Numbered from the stretch's first letter, positions 1 through 7,307 are shown. The stretch is DNA of 9,738 bases from Pseudomonadota bacterium (GCA_021850555.1 JAJZLX010000144.1:1-9738), one strand, 5' to 3'. Notes: a model not told the origin generated them from the letters alone. Numbers and translations are program-made.

Positions 1-1773
1 GTGAGCCGGGTCCGCGCCGATACGCTCGCGGTGGCGGGCGGCTGGAGTCCGAACACGGCGTTGTCGACCCACCTCGGGGGCCGGCCGCGCTGGTCCGAGG
101 CGATCGGCGCCCATGTGCCCGGTGATCTGCCGCACGGGATGATCGCCGTCGGGGCGGCCTGCGGGGAGCTTTCGCTCGCGGGGGCGTTGCGTACGGGTGC
201 CGAGGCCGGGCGCGAGGCGGCGAGCTCGGCGGGATTCGATGCGCCGCTCGAGCAGTGGAGCACGGAGGAGGAGCCGGTCGGCTCGGCCGGGCTGTGCAGC
301 GTGCCGGGCTATCGAGGCAAGGCCTTCGTCGACTACCAGCACGATGTGACGGCCGAGGACGTCGAGATCGCGGCGCGCGAAGGCTTCCGCTGCGCCGAGC
401 ACCTCAAGCGCTACACCACGCTCGGCATGGGCACCGACCAGGGCAAAACCTCCCAACTCAACGGGCACGCGCTGCTCGCGACAGTGACGCAGCGGGACCC
501 GGCGGATGTGGGGACGATCGCCGCCAGGCCGCCGTATACGCCGGTCGCGATCGCAGCCCTCGCCGCGGGCGCGCGCGGGGCGCAGTTCAAGCCCTGCCGG
601 CTCACTCCGAGCCATCGATGGGCCGAGGAGCGCGGCGCGGTCTTTGTCGATGCCGGTGAGTGGCGGCGGGCGCGGTGGTTCCCGCTGACCGGTGAGGCCG
701 ATTGGCGCAGTACGGTGGCTCGAGAGGTCACGGGTGTTCGAGCCGGCGTCGGCATTTGCGACGTCTCGACGCTGGGCAAGATCGACGTCCAGGGAGTCGA
801 TGCCGGGGCGTTCCTCGACCGGATCTACGCCAACATGATCTCGACGCTGCCGGTCGGCAGGACGCGCTACGGGGTCTTGCTGCGCGAGGATGGCATCGTG
901 CTGGATGATGGAACGGTCGCGCGTCTGCAAGAGGGCCACTACCTCCTCTCGACGAGCACGGTCCATGCGGGCCGGGTCATGCGCCACCTGGCGCATGCCC
1001 GCGAGGTACTCTGGCCGCAGCTCGATGTCCAGCTCGCCTCCGTCACCGAGCAATGGGCGCAGATCGCGATCGCGGGCCCCCGCTCCCGCGAGCTTCTGAT
1101 GCGTGTGCTCGGGGATGCGGTGGACGTCGCGGGCGCGGCGTTTCCGTACCTTGCCTGCGAGGAATTTCTCTGGCAGGGCCGGCCTGCAAGGCTGTTTCGC
1201 ATCTCCTTCTCCGGGGAGCTTGCCTATGAGCTGGCGGTGCCCGCGCGCTACGGGGAGGCCGTGGTACGCGCTCTCATGGCCGCGGGCGGGACACTGGGTG
1301 TCGTGCCCTACGGCACCGAGGCGCTCGGGGTGATGCGCATCGAGAAGGGCCATGCCGCGGGGGCCGAGATCAACGGCACGACCACCGCCGCCGATCTGGG
1401 ACTCGGCCGGCTGGTGTCGACGCGGAAGGATTTCATCGGCCGGGTGCTCGCGGGCAGACCCGGTCTTGCCGCCGCCGACCGGCCCGCTCTGATCGGCCTC
1501 ACCCCCGTCGACCGCAGTGCCCGCCTGAGCACCGGCGCGCACCTGCTGCGCGCCGGCGCGCCGGCGACGCTCTCGCACGATGAGGGTTTCATCAGCTCGA
1601 CGGCCTTTTCCCCGACCCTCAAGCACTGGATCGGGCTCGGGTTCTTGAGCCGGGGCCGGGAGCGCATCGGAGAGCGCATGCGCGCCTACGATCCGCTGCG
1701 AGGCGAAGACGTGCAGGTAAAGATCGCGCACCCGGTCTTTTACGATCCTGCCGGCGAGCGGGTGAGGAGTTGA
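1..1773 (+). CDS. soxA: Sarcosine oxidase alpha subunit, C-terminal part (5' end outside window)
   Basis: Alpha subunit of the cytoplasmic heterotetrameric sarcosine oxidase, which oxidises sarcosine to glycine and delivers the methyl carbon to tetrahydrofolate. Only the last 590 codons are present. The family is about 1000 residues, so the N-terminal ferredoxin-like domain and most of the dinucleotide-binding domain lie upstream, and the GTG at base 1 is an internal codon. Visible in order: the end of the NAD/FAD-binding domain (LAVAGGW near 9-15, AVGAACGELSLAGAL near 49-63); the SoxA linker domain (FVDYQHDVTAEDV near 109-121, KRYTTLGMGTDQGKT 136-150, RPPYTPV 176-182); then an aminomethyltransferase (GcvT)-like folate domain from about 196 to the end (STLGKIDVQG near 256-265, TRYGVLLREDG near 288-298, terminal HPVFYDPAGER). 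The soxG gene follows directly, as in soxBDAG operons. I see no frameshift. Family assignment is firm; substrate is inferred from family. Confidence 0.95.
   Translation: MSRVRADTLAVAGGWSPNTALSTHLGGRPRWSEAIGAHVPGDLPHGMIAVGAACGELSLAGALRTGAEAGREAASSAGFDAPLEQWSTEEEPVGSAGLCSVPGYRGKAFVDYQHDVTAEDVEIAAREGFRCAEHLKRYTTLGMGTDQGKTSQLNGHALLATVTQRDPADVGTIAARPPYTPVAIAALAAGARGAQFKPCRLTPSHRWAEERGAVFVDAGEWRRARWFPLTGEADWRSTVAREVTGVRAGVGICDVSTLGKIDVQGVDAGAFLDRIYANMISTLPVGRTRYGVLLREDGIVLDDGTVARLQEGHYLLSTSTVHAGRVMRHLAHAREVLWPQLDVQLASVTEQWAQIAIAGPRSRELLMRVLGDAVDVAGAAFPYLACEEFLWQGRPARLFRISFSGELAYELAVPARYGEAVVRALMAAGGTLGVVPYGTEALGVMRIEKGHAAGAEINGTTTAADLGLGRLVSTRKDFIGRVLAGRPGLAAADRPALIGLTPVDRSARLSTGAHLLRAGAPATLSHDEGFISSTAFSPTLKHWIGLGFLSRGRERIGERMRAYDPLRGEDVQVKIAHPVFYDPAGERVRS
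1764..1769 (+). promoter_or_regulatory. Ribosome binding site deciding the soxG start
   Basis: GAGGAG lies inside the last codons of soxA. It sits 9 bases before the ATG at 1779 but directly against the TTG at 1770. This spacing favours ATG 1779 as the soxG start, although the TTG would give the common overlap with the soxA TGA stop. Confidence 0.6.
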
Positions 1774-1778
1774 GCCGT

Positions 1779-2384
1779 ATGGTCGATCCAACAGACGGAC
1801 CGCTCTCGGCGCTTGCCGGATTGCCGGCGACCGCAGGCACCGGAGATGGCGTGGTGGCGAGGGAGCGCGACGGGCTCGGCGTCGCGCGGATCACGGCCCG
1901 CGACCGGCAGCTGGCGGCGCTCGAGCGGCTGGTCGAGAGACGCTTCCATCTCGCCCTGCCGAGGGGCCCCCGGCGCGCAAGCTCAGGGCAGCTCGCCGCG
2001 GCCGGCATCGGCCCCGAGTGCTGGTTGATGACTTGCGAGAGCGCCGGCAACGCTTTCGCCATCGACTTGCGCGAGTCGATCGGGGCCCACGCCGCAGTGG
2101 TCGACCTGAGCGATGCCTGCGTCATGCTGCGCCTTGCCGGTGCGAGGGTGAGAGAGGCTCTCGCCAGGCTGGTACCCGTCGATCTGCACGAGCGCAGCTT
2201 TCAGGTGAACGATGTTGCACAGACTGCGGCCGGGCATATGGCGGTGACGCTGTGGCGCCTCGAGGACCTAAGCCGGGGCGAGGCGGTGTTCGAGATCTCG
2301 GTCGGCCGCAGTCTTGCCCGCAGCCTGCATGGGGCGATCCGTGACAGCGCGGCGCAGTTCGGGTTCGTGTTCGAGCCGGCCTGA
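1779..2384 (+). CDS. soxG: Sarcosine oxidase gamma subunit
   Basis: Gamma subunit of heterotetrameric sarcosine oxidase, 201 residues from the ATG at 1779 (204 if the TTG at 1770 is used), which is the usual size. SoxG has a folate-domain-like fold with no known catalytic centre of its own and is part of the alpha-beta-gamma-delta complex. Family-typical stretches are ARITARDRQLAALERLVERRF near 33-53, the central VVDLSDACVMLRLAGARVREAL block near 108-129, VPVDLHERSF near 133-142 and GHMAVTLWRLED near 152-163. The gene begins 5 bases after the soxA stop, so the two are surely co-transcribed and may be translationally coupled. The family is poorly conserved, so the order soxA-soxG adds much of the confidence. 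The N-terminal 30 residues are low-complexity and unlikely to matter. Confidence 0.9.
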   Translation: MVDPTDGPLSALAGLPATAGTGDGVVARERDGLGVARITARDRQLAALERLVERRFHLALPRGPRRASSGQLAAAGIGPECWLMTCESAGNAFAIDLRESIGAHAAVVDLSDACVMLRLAGARVREALARLVPVDLHERSFQVNDVAQTAAGHMAVTLWRLEDLSRGEAVFEISVGRSLARSLHGAIRDSAAQFGFVFEPA

Positions 2385-2559
2385 GCGCTGCATGCGCACT
2401 CCCGGATTCGCCGGTCGCGGTGCCCCCTGGGGCGCCCGGAGGGGCGATTATGCGCCGGCGCGATAGCCTCATGAGTTTTCTGAATCATTCCGGGCGGTAC
2501 GCCCGGGACGCCCGGCTTGTATATTGACGGCGTGAGCTCTTCACGATCGGCGGCAGCGC
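2385..2559 (+). other. Intergenic gap between soxG and the mttB-like gene
   Basis: A 175-bp non-coding stretch. It contains a short GC inverted repeat soon after the soxG stop (GCCCC-CT-GGGGC, 2422-2433), a 10-bp palindrome GCGCCGGCGC at 2452-2461 that is unremarkable at this GC content, and a stronger hairpin at 2490-2506. A TATATT at 2520-2525 resembles a -10 box, but no matching -35 lies 16-18 bases upstream. Whether the mttB-like gene is read through from sox or has its own promoter is open. Confidence 0.5.
2490..2506 (+). repeat. GC-rich hairpin upstream of the mttB-like gene
   Basis: CCGGGCG (2490-2496), loop GTA, CGCCCGG (2500-2506): a perfect 7-bp stem with a 3-base loop. No T-run follows, so it is not a classical intrinsic terminator. 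It could pause transcription, be an operator, or sit in the mttB leader. It lies 53 bases before the start codon. Confidence 0.45.
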
Positions 2560-4089
2560 ATGAGGCAGAACCGACGTCATCCCGGCCAGTCCACACGGCA
2601 GGGCGCGCCCGAGCGCGAGACAGCCTACCGGCAGTTGCACAATCCATTCACGCCACAGCGGGCGTATTCGGATGAGGCGGTGGCGGCGATGCACGAGAGC
2701 GCCCTGCGCATCAACGAGACGCTCGGCGTCAAAGTGCTGCTTCCCGAGGCGCGCGCGCTCTACCGTCAGGCGGGAGCACTGGTCGATGAGGGCACCGGAA
2801 TGGTGCGTCTGGGGCGCGAGATCATCGGGCACGCCCTCGAGCGCTGTCCGCGGGCCTTCCGGGGCTTCGGGGGCGACCCGGGGCGCACGGTCGAGTTCGC
2901 GCCCGGGTCGCTGGTGTTCATCGGCGGCTCGAGCTGCCCCAACGCGAGCGACCTCGAACGGGGGCGCAGGCCCGGATCGCTCGCCGATCTGACCGATCTC
3001 ACCAAGCTCAGTCAGCACTTCGACGTCCTGCACGTGCTGGGAAACCACGTGGAGGCGCAGGACGTGCCGGTGCACGTGCGCCACTACGCCACGATGCGTC
3101 TGCAGCTGGCTCTGTCCGACAAGATGCCACAGGTTTCCGCACGCGGCACCGAGCAGGTCGAGGATTGCTTTGCCATGATCCGCCTGGCGCGCGGCCTGTC
3201 CGAGGAGCAGTTCCGGGCCGGGGTCTACGCCTACACCGTGATCAACAGCAATTCCCCGCGCACGCTCGACAACTCGATGGCGCAGGGCCTCATCGACTTC
3301 GCCCGCAGCGGCCAGCTCACGATCATGACGCCGTTCTGCCTGGCCGGCGCCATGGCGCCCATCACCATCGCCGGCGCCCTGACGCTGCAGCACGCCGAAG
3401 CGCTCGCCGGCATCACGCTCGCGCAGCTGGCGCAGCCCGGCGCGCCCGTGCTCTACGGCAGCTTCCTCTCCAATGTCGACATGAAATCCGGCTCTCCGGC
3501 CTTCGGCACTCCGACTCACCTGCAGGCGACGCTCGGGGCCGGCCAGCTCGCCCGGCTCGTGGGGCTGCCCTGGCGGGCCGGAGCCGGCACCGCGGCCAAC
3601 GTGGTCGATGCCCAGTCGGCCTGGGAGACGCAGTTCTCGCTGTGGGCGAGCGTGCTCGCCGGGGCCACGGTCTGCATCCACGCGGCCGGATGGATGGAGG
3701 GCGGGCTCACCAACTCCTACGAGAAGTGCATCACCGACATCGAGGTGCTGCAGATGCTGGCGGAGCTGTGCGTGGCGCCGCCGGCGGACGAGGATACGCT
3801 CGGCTTCGAGGCGATCGCCGAGGTGCAGCCCGGCGGCCATTTCTTCTCCGCGGCGCACACCATGGCGCGCTATCGCACGGCGTTCTACGAGCCGCTGATC
3901 GCCGATGTGTCCAACTTCGGCACCTGGAAGGAAAACGGCGAGCATACCGCCACCGAACGGGCGCGGGAAAAGTGGAAGCAGGTGCTCGCGCAGTTCGAGC
4001 CGCCGGCATCGGCGGCGGCCTGCGCGCCGGCGCTCGATGAGTTCATCGCGCGGCGCACGGAGGAGGGCGGTGCGCCGCCGGTGAGCTAG
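2560..4089 (+). CDS. Trimethylamine methyltransferase (MttB) family protein, non-pyrrolysine type
   Basis: A 509-residue cytoplasmic TIM-barrel methyltransferase of the MttB/MtgB family. Known members move a methyl group from trimethylamine (pyrrolysine enzymes) or from glycine betaine, carnitine and related quaternary amines (non-pyrrolysine enzymes) to a cobalamin-binding corrinoid protein. Family-like stretches: the N-terminal NPFTPQRAYSDEAVAAMHE near 28-46; HVRHYATMRLQLALSDKMP near 172-190; NSPRTLDNSM 231-240; TPFCLAGAMAPITIAGAL near 257-274; LYGSFLSNVDMKSGSPAFGTP near 298-318; GAGTAANVVDAQ 341-352; GGLTNSYEKCITDIEVLQ 381-398; GGHFF and HTMARYRTAFYEP 425-445. There is no in-frame TAG before the terminal one, so no pyrrolysine. 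An in-frame TGA at 2533-2535 precedes the ATG at 2560, the first possible start that keeps the conserved N-terminus; the ribosome site is weak. Lying after soxAG, it probably acts on a methylated glycine derivative; that substrate is inference. No corrinoid protein gene is in the window. Confidence 0.92.
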   Translation: MRQNRRHPGQSTRQGAPERETAYRQLHNPFTPQRAYSDEAVAAMHESALRINETLGVKVLLPEARALYRQAGALVDEGTGMVRLGREIIGHALERCPRAFRGFGGDPGRTVEFAPGSLVFIGGSSCPNASDLERGRRPGSLADLTDLTKLSQHFDVLHVLGNHVEAQDVPVHVRHYATMRLQLALSDKMPQVSARGTEQVEDCFAMIRLARGLSEEQFRAGVYAYTVINSNSPRTLDNSMAQGLIDFARSGQLTIMTPFCLAGAMAPITIAGALTLQHAEALAGITLAQLAQPGAPVLYGSFLSNVDMKSGSPAFGTPTHLQATLGAGQLARLVGLPWRAGAGTAANVVDAQSAWETQFSLWASVLAGATVCIHAAGWMEGGLTNSYEKCITDIEVLQMLAELCVAPPADEDTLGFEAIAEVQPGGHFFSAAHTMARYRTAFYEPLIADVSNFGTWKENGEHTATERAREKWKQVLAQFEPPASAAACAPALDEFIARRTEEGGAPPVS

Positions 4090-5438
4090 GCGGCGATGCT
4101 CCTGGCGCGCCGCTCGTCCTCGAGCAGATCACGGGCGCAGCGGAAGAAGTGCCAGCTCGCCCAGAAGCCCGTCGGCACCAGGCACAGCAGCGCCAGGCGC
4201 AGCGACATCGCGGTCGGCGCTCCGTGCGGCGCGAACCAGTCGCTCAGGAACCCCACCGCCTGGGGCGCGATGATGAGGTTGCACACGTTGGCGATGAACA
4301 GCGTGATGGCGCAGTACATGGCGCGCATCTTCGGCAGGGCGAGGTTGTTGAGGATGCCGAAGCTCGAGCCGATGTAGACGTAGAGCGCGGGGATGTACAG
4401 CCAGAACAGCCAGCGGGTGAGTGTGAGCGAGGAGGTCGAGTAGATCACGGCCGTGACGATGGTCGCGAAGCCGATGTAGACGCCGAGCCAGCGCACGATG
4501 CGACGGGGATCGGCGAACGCCGGGCGCGAGAGCAGCCAGGTGCTGCCGATCATCGCGGCGCTTCCCCCGATGAGGTTCACGGGCCCGAGGATGGCGCCCG
4601 CCTGCGCGACGTTGAGCGAGTACGAGCGCATCAGGAAGGCCGGCGTCCACCACATCAGTCCCCAGCCCCAGAGCGCCGTGATCGCCCCCGCCACCATCAG
4701 ATGCACCGCCGAGCGCTGTGACCAGAGGAATCGCAGCGTCTCGCGCAAGGGCGGAGCGGCCGCACGGCTTTCCACATCGAGCCGTCCGCGGCGCGGCTCG
4801 CGGATGGTGAGGAAGACGAGCACGCCGGCGACAATCCCGGGAATGCCCAGGAACAGGAACATGGTGCGCCAGCCGAACCGGTAGGCGAGCTCGCCTGCGA
4901 TCTGCGAGCCCACCCAGGCGCCGATCGGCGCACCGAGGGCGAACAGCTGCAGCACCATCGGGCGGCGCTGCGCGGGGAAATAATCCGACAGGATCGAGCT
5001 GGCCCCGGGCGTGCCGCCAGCCTCCCCGACGCCGACGCCGATCCGCGCCAGGAGCAGCTGCCCGTAGCCGCGCGCGAGGCCCGTGGCTGTCGTAAAGGCC
5101 GACCAGGCCACGAGCGAGGCCCCGATGATGTTGCGGCGGCTGTAGCGGTCGATCAGCCAGGACAGCGGCAGTCCGAAAAAAACGTAGAAGAGCGCGAGCG
5201 ACACGCCCGTGAGAAACGCGACGTTGGCATCCGAAAGGTGCAGTTGACGCCGGATGGGCTCGAGCACGGTCGAGATCGAATATCGGTCGGAGATGCTGAG
5301 TGTGTAGACGAGGCACATCATGATCGCGACGTACCAGCGCTGCGCCAGGCTGGTGGCCTCCTCCGCCGGCGTGCCATGCGTGTGCGCCGCCGCGACAGGC
5401 TCCATATCGGCACTCGCATCGCTACGCACTTCACTCAC
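4086..5438 (-). CDS. Major facilitator superfamily transporter, spinster-like
   Basis: A 450-residue inner-membrane secondary transporter. About twelve hydrophobic segments follow a hydrophilic N-terminal tail of some 33 residues that holds an HTH and small acidic stretch. The MFS signature between helices 2 and 3 is visible as GLPLSWLIDRYSRRN (89-103), and the helix 4-5 block RIGVGVGEAGGTPGASSI (132-149) with SDYFPAQRRP is typical of the Spinster-like/sugar-phosphate-permease-like branch. A charged central loop (REPRRGRLDVESR near 213-225) divides the two halves. The start is GTG at 5438, supported by GAGAAGG ten bases upstream; an in-frame ATG at 5405 would remove 11 residues. It begins 15 bases after the GMC gene stop, so the two form an operon, and the carrier may move the GMC substrate or product. 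Substrate is not readable from the sequence. Its TAG stop overlaps that of the convergent mttB-like gene. Confidence 0.93.
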   Translation of the reverse strand: MSEVRSDASADMEPVAAAHTHGTPAEEATSLAQRWYVAIMMCLVYTLSISDRYSISTVLEPIRRQLHLSDANVAFLTGVSLALFYVFFGLPLSWLIDRYSRRNIIGASLVAWSAFTTATGLARGYGQLLLARIGVGVGEAGGTPGASSILSDYFPAQRRPMVLQLFALGAPIGAWVGSQIAGELAYRFGWRTMFLFLGIPGIVAGVLVFLTIREPRRGRLDVESRAAAPPLRETLRFLWSQRSAVHLMVAGAITALWGWGLMWWTPAFLMRSYSLNVAQAGAILGPVNLIGGSAAMIGSTWLLSRPAFADPRRIVRWLGVYIGFATIVTAVIYSTSSLTLTRWLFWLYIPALYVYIGSSFGILNNLALPKMRAMYCAITLFIANVCNLIIAPQAVGFLSDWFAPHGAPTAMSLRLALLCLVPTGFWASWHFFRCARDLLEDERRARSIAA

Positions 5439-5453
5439 GCGGCACCCGCCTTC

Positions 5454-7073
5454 TCACCGTGCGCCGCCGTCCTCTAGGATGAGGGCGGCGGCTTTCTCGG
5501 CCACCATCAGGGTCGGTGCGTTGATATTGCCGGACGTGACCGAAGGAAAAACCGACGCATCGACGACGCGCAGCCCCGCGGTGCCATGCACTCGCAGGCG
5601 CGCGTCGACCACCGAGTGTGCCGGATCCGGTCCCATCGCGCACGTGCCGCACGGATGGAACACCGAGCCTGCGCGGCGGCGGAAATCCGCCAGCACCTGC
5701 TCGTCCGTGCGGACCTGCGCCCCGGGCAGGCGCTCGGACTCGGTAAGCCGCTCGAGCGGCGCCGCGCCGGCGATGCGCCTCAGCAGGCGTGCCCCCTCGT
5801 ATACATCCGCGATGTCCTCGGCGGTGGCGAGGCTGTTCGGCGCAATCGCCGGGCTCGCGAACGGATCGGCGCTGCGGATGTGAACGCTCCCGCGGCTCGT
5901 GGGCCGGCAGGTGTTGAAGGACATCAGGAACCCCGGAAATGGATCGGGATTCATGAGCCGGCGGCTCTGGCCGGCAGTGGTGGTGGAGTAGCTGGCGGGA
6001 TTGAAGTAGATGTGCAGGTTGGGGCGCTCGATTCCGGGACGGCTGCGCACGAATGCGCCCGCCTGATTGACGCTCATCGCGAGCGGGCCGTCGCGGTGCA
6101 GCGCATAGCGTAGCGCCGCCTTGAGCTTGCCGCTGAAGGGACCGAGCTCGTCGTTGAGGGTGGGAACCTTGGAGCGGTAGAAGTAGGAGACGCAGACATG
6201 ATCCTGCAACCCTTGTCCGACGGCCGGCAGTGCCGCCACGAGCGGGATGCCGAAGCGCCCGAGCAGCGCCGGATCGCCTATCCCGGAGAGCTCGAGCAGC
6301 TGCGGTGAGCCGATGGCGCCGGCCGACACGATCACCTCGCGGGCCCTGGCCAGCTCACGCGTGCCCGAGCGGATGTACTCGACGCCCGTCGCCCGCGTGC
6401 CCTCGAAAAGCAACCGGCACACGTGTGCCCTGAGGGCGAGCCGCAGGCCGGGCCGGCGCAGAACGGGGCGCAGATAGGCGCTGGCGGCCGAGACGCGCAC
6501 GCCGTCGTGGATCGTGACCTGCCAGAGGCCGGCGCCCTCCGGCTGCGCGCCGTTGAAATCGGCGGTCGTGCGGATGCCGATGTCGGCGCATGCGGCGATG
6601 AACGCGGAGCAGAGGGGATGAACGGCCTCGCAGGGGTCGTGGATGTGCACGGGCCCGCCCACGCCATGCCATTGCGAGGGACCGAGCGGGTGATCCTCGA
6701 GCTTCCTGAAGTAGGGCAGCACCTCGGCCCACCCCCAGCCGGGATTGCCCGCCGAGCGCCAGTCATCGTAATCGCCCGGCTGTCCGCGCACGAACACCAT
6801 GGCGTTGATGGAGCTCGAGCCGCCGAGCACCTTGCCCCGCGGCCAGTGTGCGCTGCGGTGATCGAGCCCGGGATCGGGCGCGGCCTCGTACATCCAGTTG
6901 TATCGCGGATCGGTAAAGGTGCGCGCATACCCGACCGGAACGCGGATCCAGGGGCTTCGGTCCGAGCCGCCCGCCTCGAGCAGCAGCACACGCTGCCCCG
7001 CCTCGCTCAGGCGTCGCGCCAGCACGCAGCCGGCGGATCCGGCACCGACGATGATGTAGTCGTATTGCGGCAT
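5454..7073 (-). CDS. GMC-family FAD oxidoreductase (choline/alcohol dehydrogenase-like)
   Basis: A 539-residue flavoprotein of the glucose-methanol-choline family, which oxidises alcohols to aldehydes (choline dehydrogenase BetA is a close relative). The N-terminal ADP-binding motif is YDYIIVGAGSAGCVLARRLSE (4-24) with the ribose-binding LLEAGGSD (31-38). The first GMC signature covers WPRGKVLGGSSSINAMVFVRG (77-97) and the second AGAIGSPQLLELSGIG (251-266). The catalytic pair is H473 in FHPCGTCAMG and N516 in SGNINAPT; the His/Asn combination is the one used by choline-type enzymes, where glucose and aryl-alcohol oxidases have His/His. The start was set at ATG 7073 because the FAD motif begins four residues later; ATGs at 7109 and 7115 would add 12 or 14 unaligned residues. 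The ribosome site there is weak. It is the first gene of a two-gene operon with the MFS carrier. Choline is a reasonable but unproven substrate: many GMC enzymes carry the BetA name without choline activity. Confidence 0.94.
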   Translation of the reverse strand: MPQYDYIIVGAGSAGCVLARRLSEAGQRVLLLEAGGSDRSPWIRVPVGYARTFTDPRYNWMYEAAPDPGLDHRSAHWPRGKVLGGSSSINAMVFVRGQPGDYDDWRSAGNPGWGWAEVLPYFRKLEDHPLGPSQWHGVGGPVHIHDPCEAVHPLCSAFIAACADIGIRTTADFNGAQPEGAGLWQVTIHDGVRVSAASAYLRPVLRRPGLRLALRAHVCRLLFEGTRATGVEYIRSGTRELARAREVIVSAGAIGSPQLLELSGIGDPALLGRFGIPLVAALPAVGQGLQDHVCVSYFYRSKVPTLNDELGPFSGKLKAALRYALHRDGPLAMSVNQAGAFVRSRPGIERPNLHIYFNPASYSTTTAGQSRRLMNPDPFPGFLMSFNTCRPTSRGSVHIRSADPFASPAIAPNSLATAEDIADVYEGARLLRRIAGAAPLERLTESERLPGAQVRTDEQVLADFRRRAGSVFHPCGTCAMGPDPAHSVVDARLRVHGTAGLRVVDASVFPSVTSGNINAPTLMVAEKAAALILEDGGAR

Positions 7074-7082
7074 CGGTGTTCC

Positions 7083-7101
7083 GGCCGCACGGTGTGCGGC
7101 C
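7083..7101 (-). repeat. 8-bp hairpin in the GMC gene leader
   Basis: GGCCGCAC, loop of 3 bases, GTGCGGCC: a perfect stem ending 9 bases before the GMC start codon at 7073. On the GMC transcript it would lie just upstream of, or partly cover, the translation start region. If translation instead began at 7109 or 7115 it would be coding sequence. A role in controlling translation is possible but not shown. Confidence 0.45.
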
Positions 7102-7215
7102 CCCTGCATCAGCATACGAATCCGCGGATGCGAGGACCATGCCTTTTCCCGATGCCGCCATAGAAATTCTCGGCTTGGATCACCCCGGGATCTATGGAAC
7201 CCTCTGGGACACGAT

Positions 7216-7245
7216 GTCGTAATGCCGCAACATGGGCGTCGTAAT
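7216..7245. promoter_or_regulatory. Direct repeat GTCGTAAT, candidate operator
   Basis: GTCGTAAT occurs at 7216-7223 and again at 7238-7245, 22 bases apart from start to start, close to two helical turns. The first copy is also part of ACGA-TG-TCGT (7211-7220), a short inverted repeat. Such phased copies between divergent genes suggest binding of a transcription factor dimer or tandem sites. No regulator gene is in the window to link it to. Confidence 0.35.
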
Positions 7246-7293
7246 ATCACAAGTCACCCATCGGAAGGATGCGCGACCATGATCGGCATCAGA

Positions 7294-7307
7294 CCGGAGC
7301 GCTCCGG
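7294..7307. promoter_or_regulatory. Perfect 14-bp palindrome upstream of the TonB receptor
   Basis: CCGGAGCGCTCCGG is its own reverse complement and ends 82 bases before the receptor start codon. It could be an operator or form a small RNA hairpin in the receptor leader. GC-only palindromes are less surprising in high-GC DNA, so the case rests on its length and location. Confidence 0.35.

Noticed and set aside
1..1773. soxA taken as complete from the GTG at base 1
   Set aside because: The protein opens in the middle of the dinucleotide-binding domain and is about 400 residues short, so the gene continues beyond the window edge.
2490..2506. Intrinsic terminator after soxG
   Set aside because: The hairpin is good but is followed by a GC-rich stretch with no T-run, so a Rho-independent terminator is not supported.
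2520..2525. Promoter -10 box TATATT before the mttB-like gene
   Set aside because: There is no TTGACA-like hexamer at the right spacing and no extended -10 TG at the required position.
2485..3945. A 486-codon open frame on the minus strand
   Set aside because: It lies wholly opposite the mttB-like gene and is rich in Arg, Ala, Gly and His with no family resemblance; such antisense frames are expected at this GC content.
2560..4089. Possible pyrrolysine (amber) methyltransferase
   Set aside because: The frame has no internal TAG; the only one is the terminal codon, which is followed within a few codons by the convergent gene, and the protein already has full family length.
4129..5316. A 395-codon minus-strand frame
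   Set aside because: It is the MFS gene read in a shifted frame, Arg/Pro/His-rich, without the transporter's hydrophobic segments.
7074..7250. Longer GMC protein starting near 7250
   Set aside because: The extra N-terminal residues do not resemble the family or a signal peptide, and the FAD motif fits a start at 7073.
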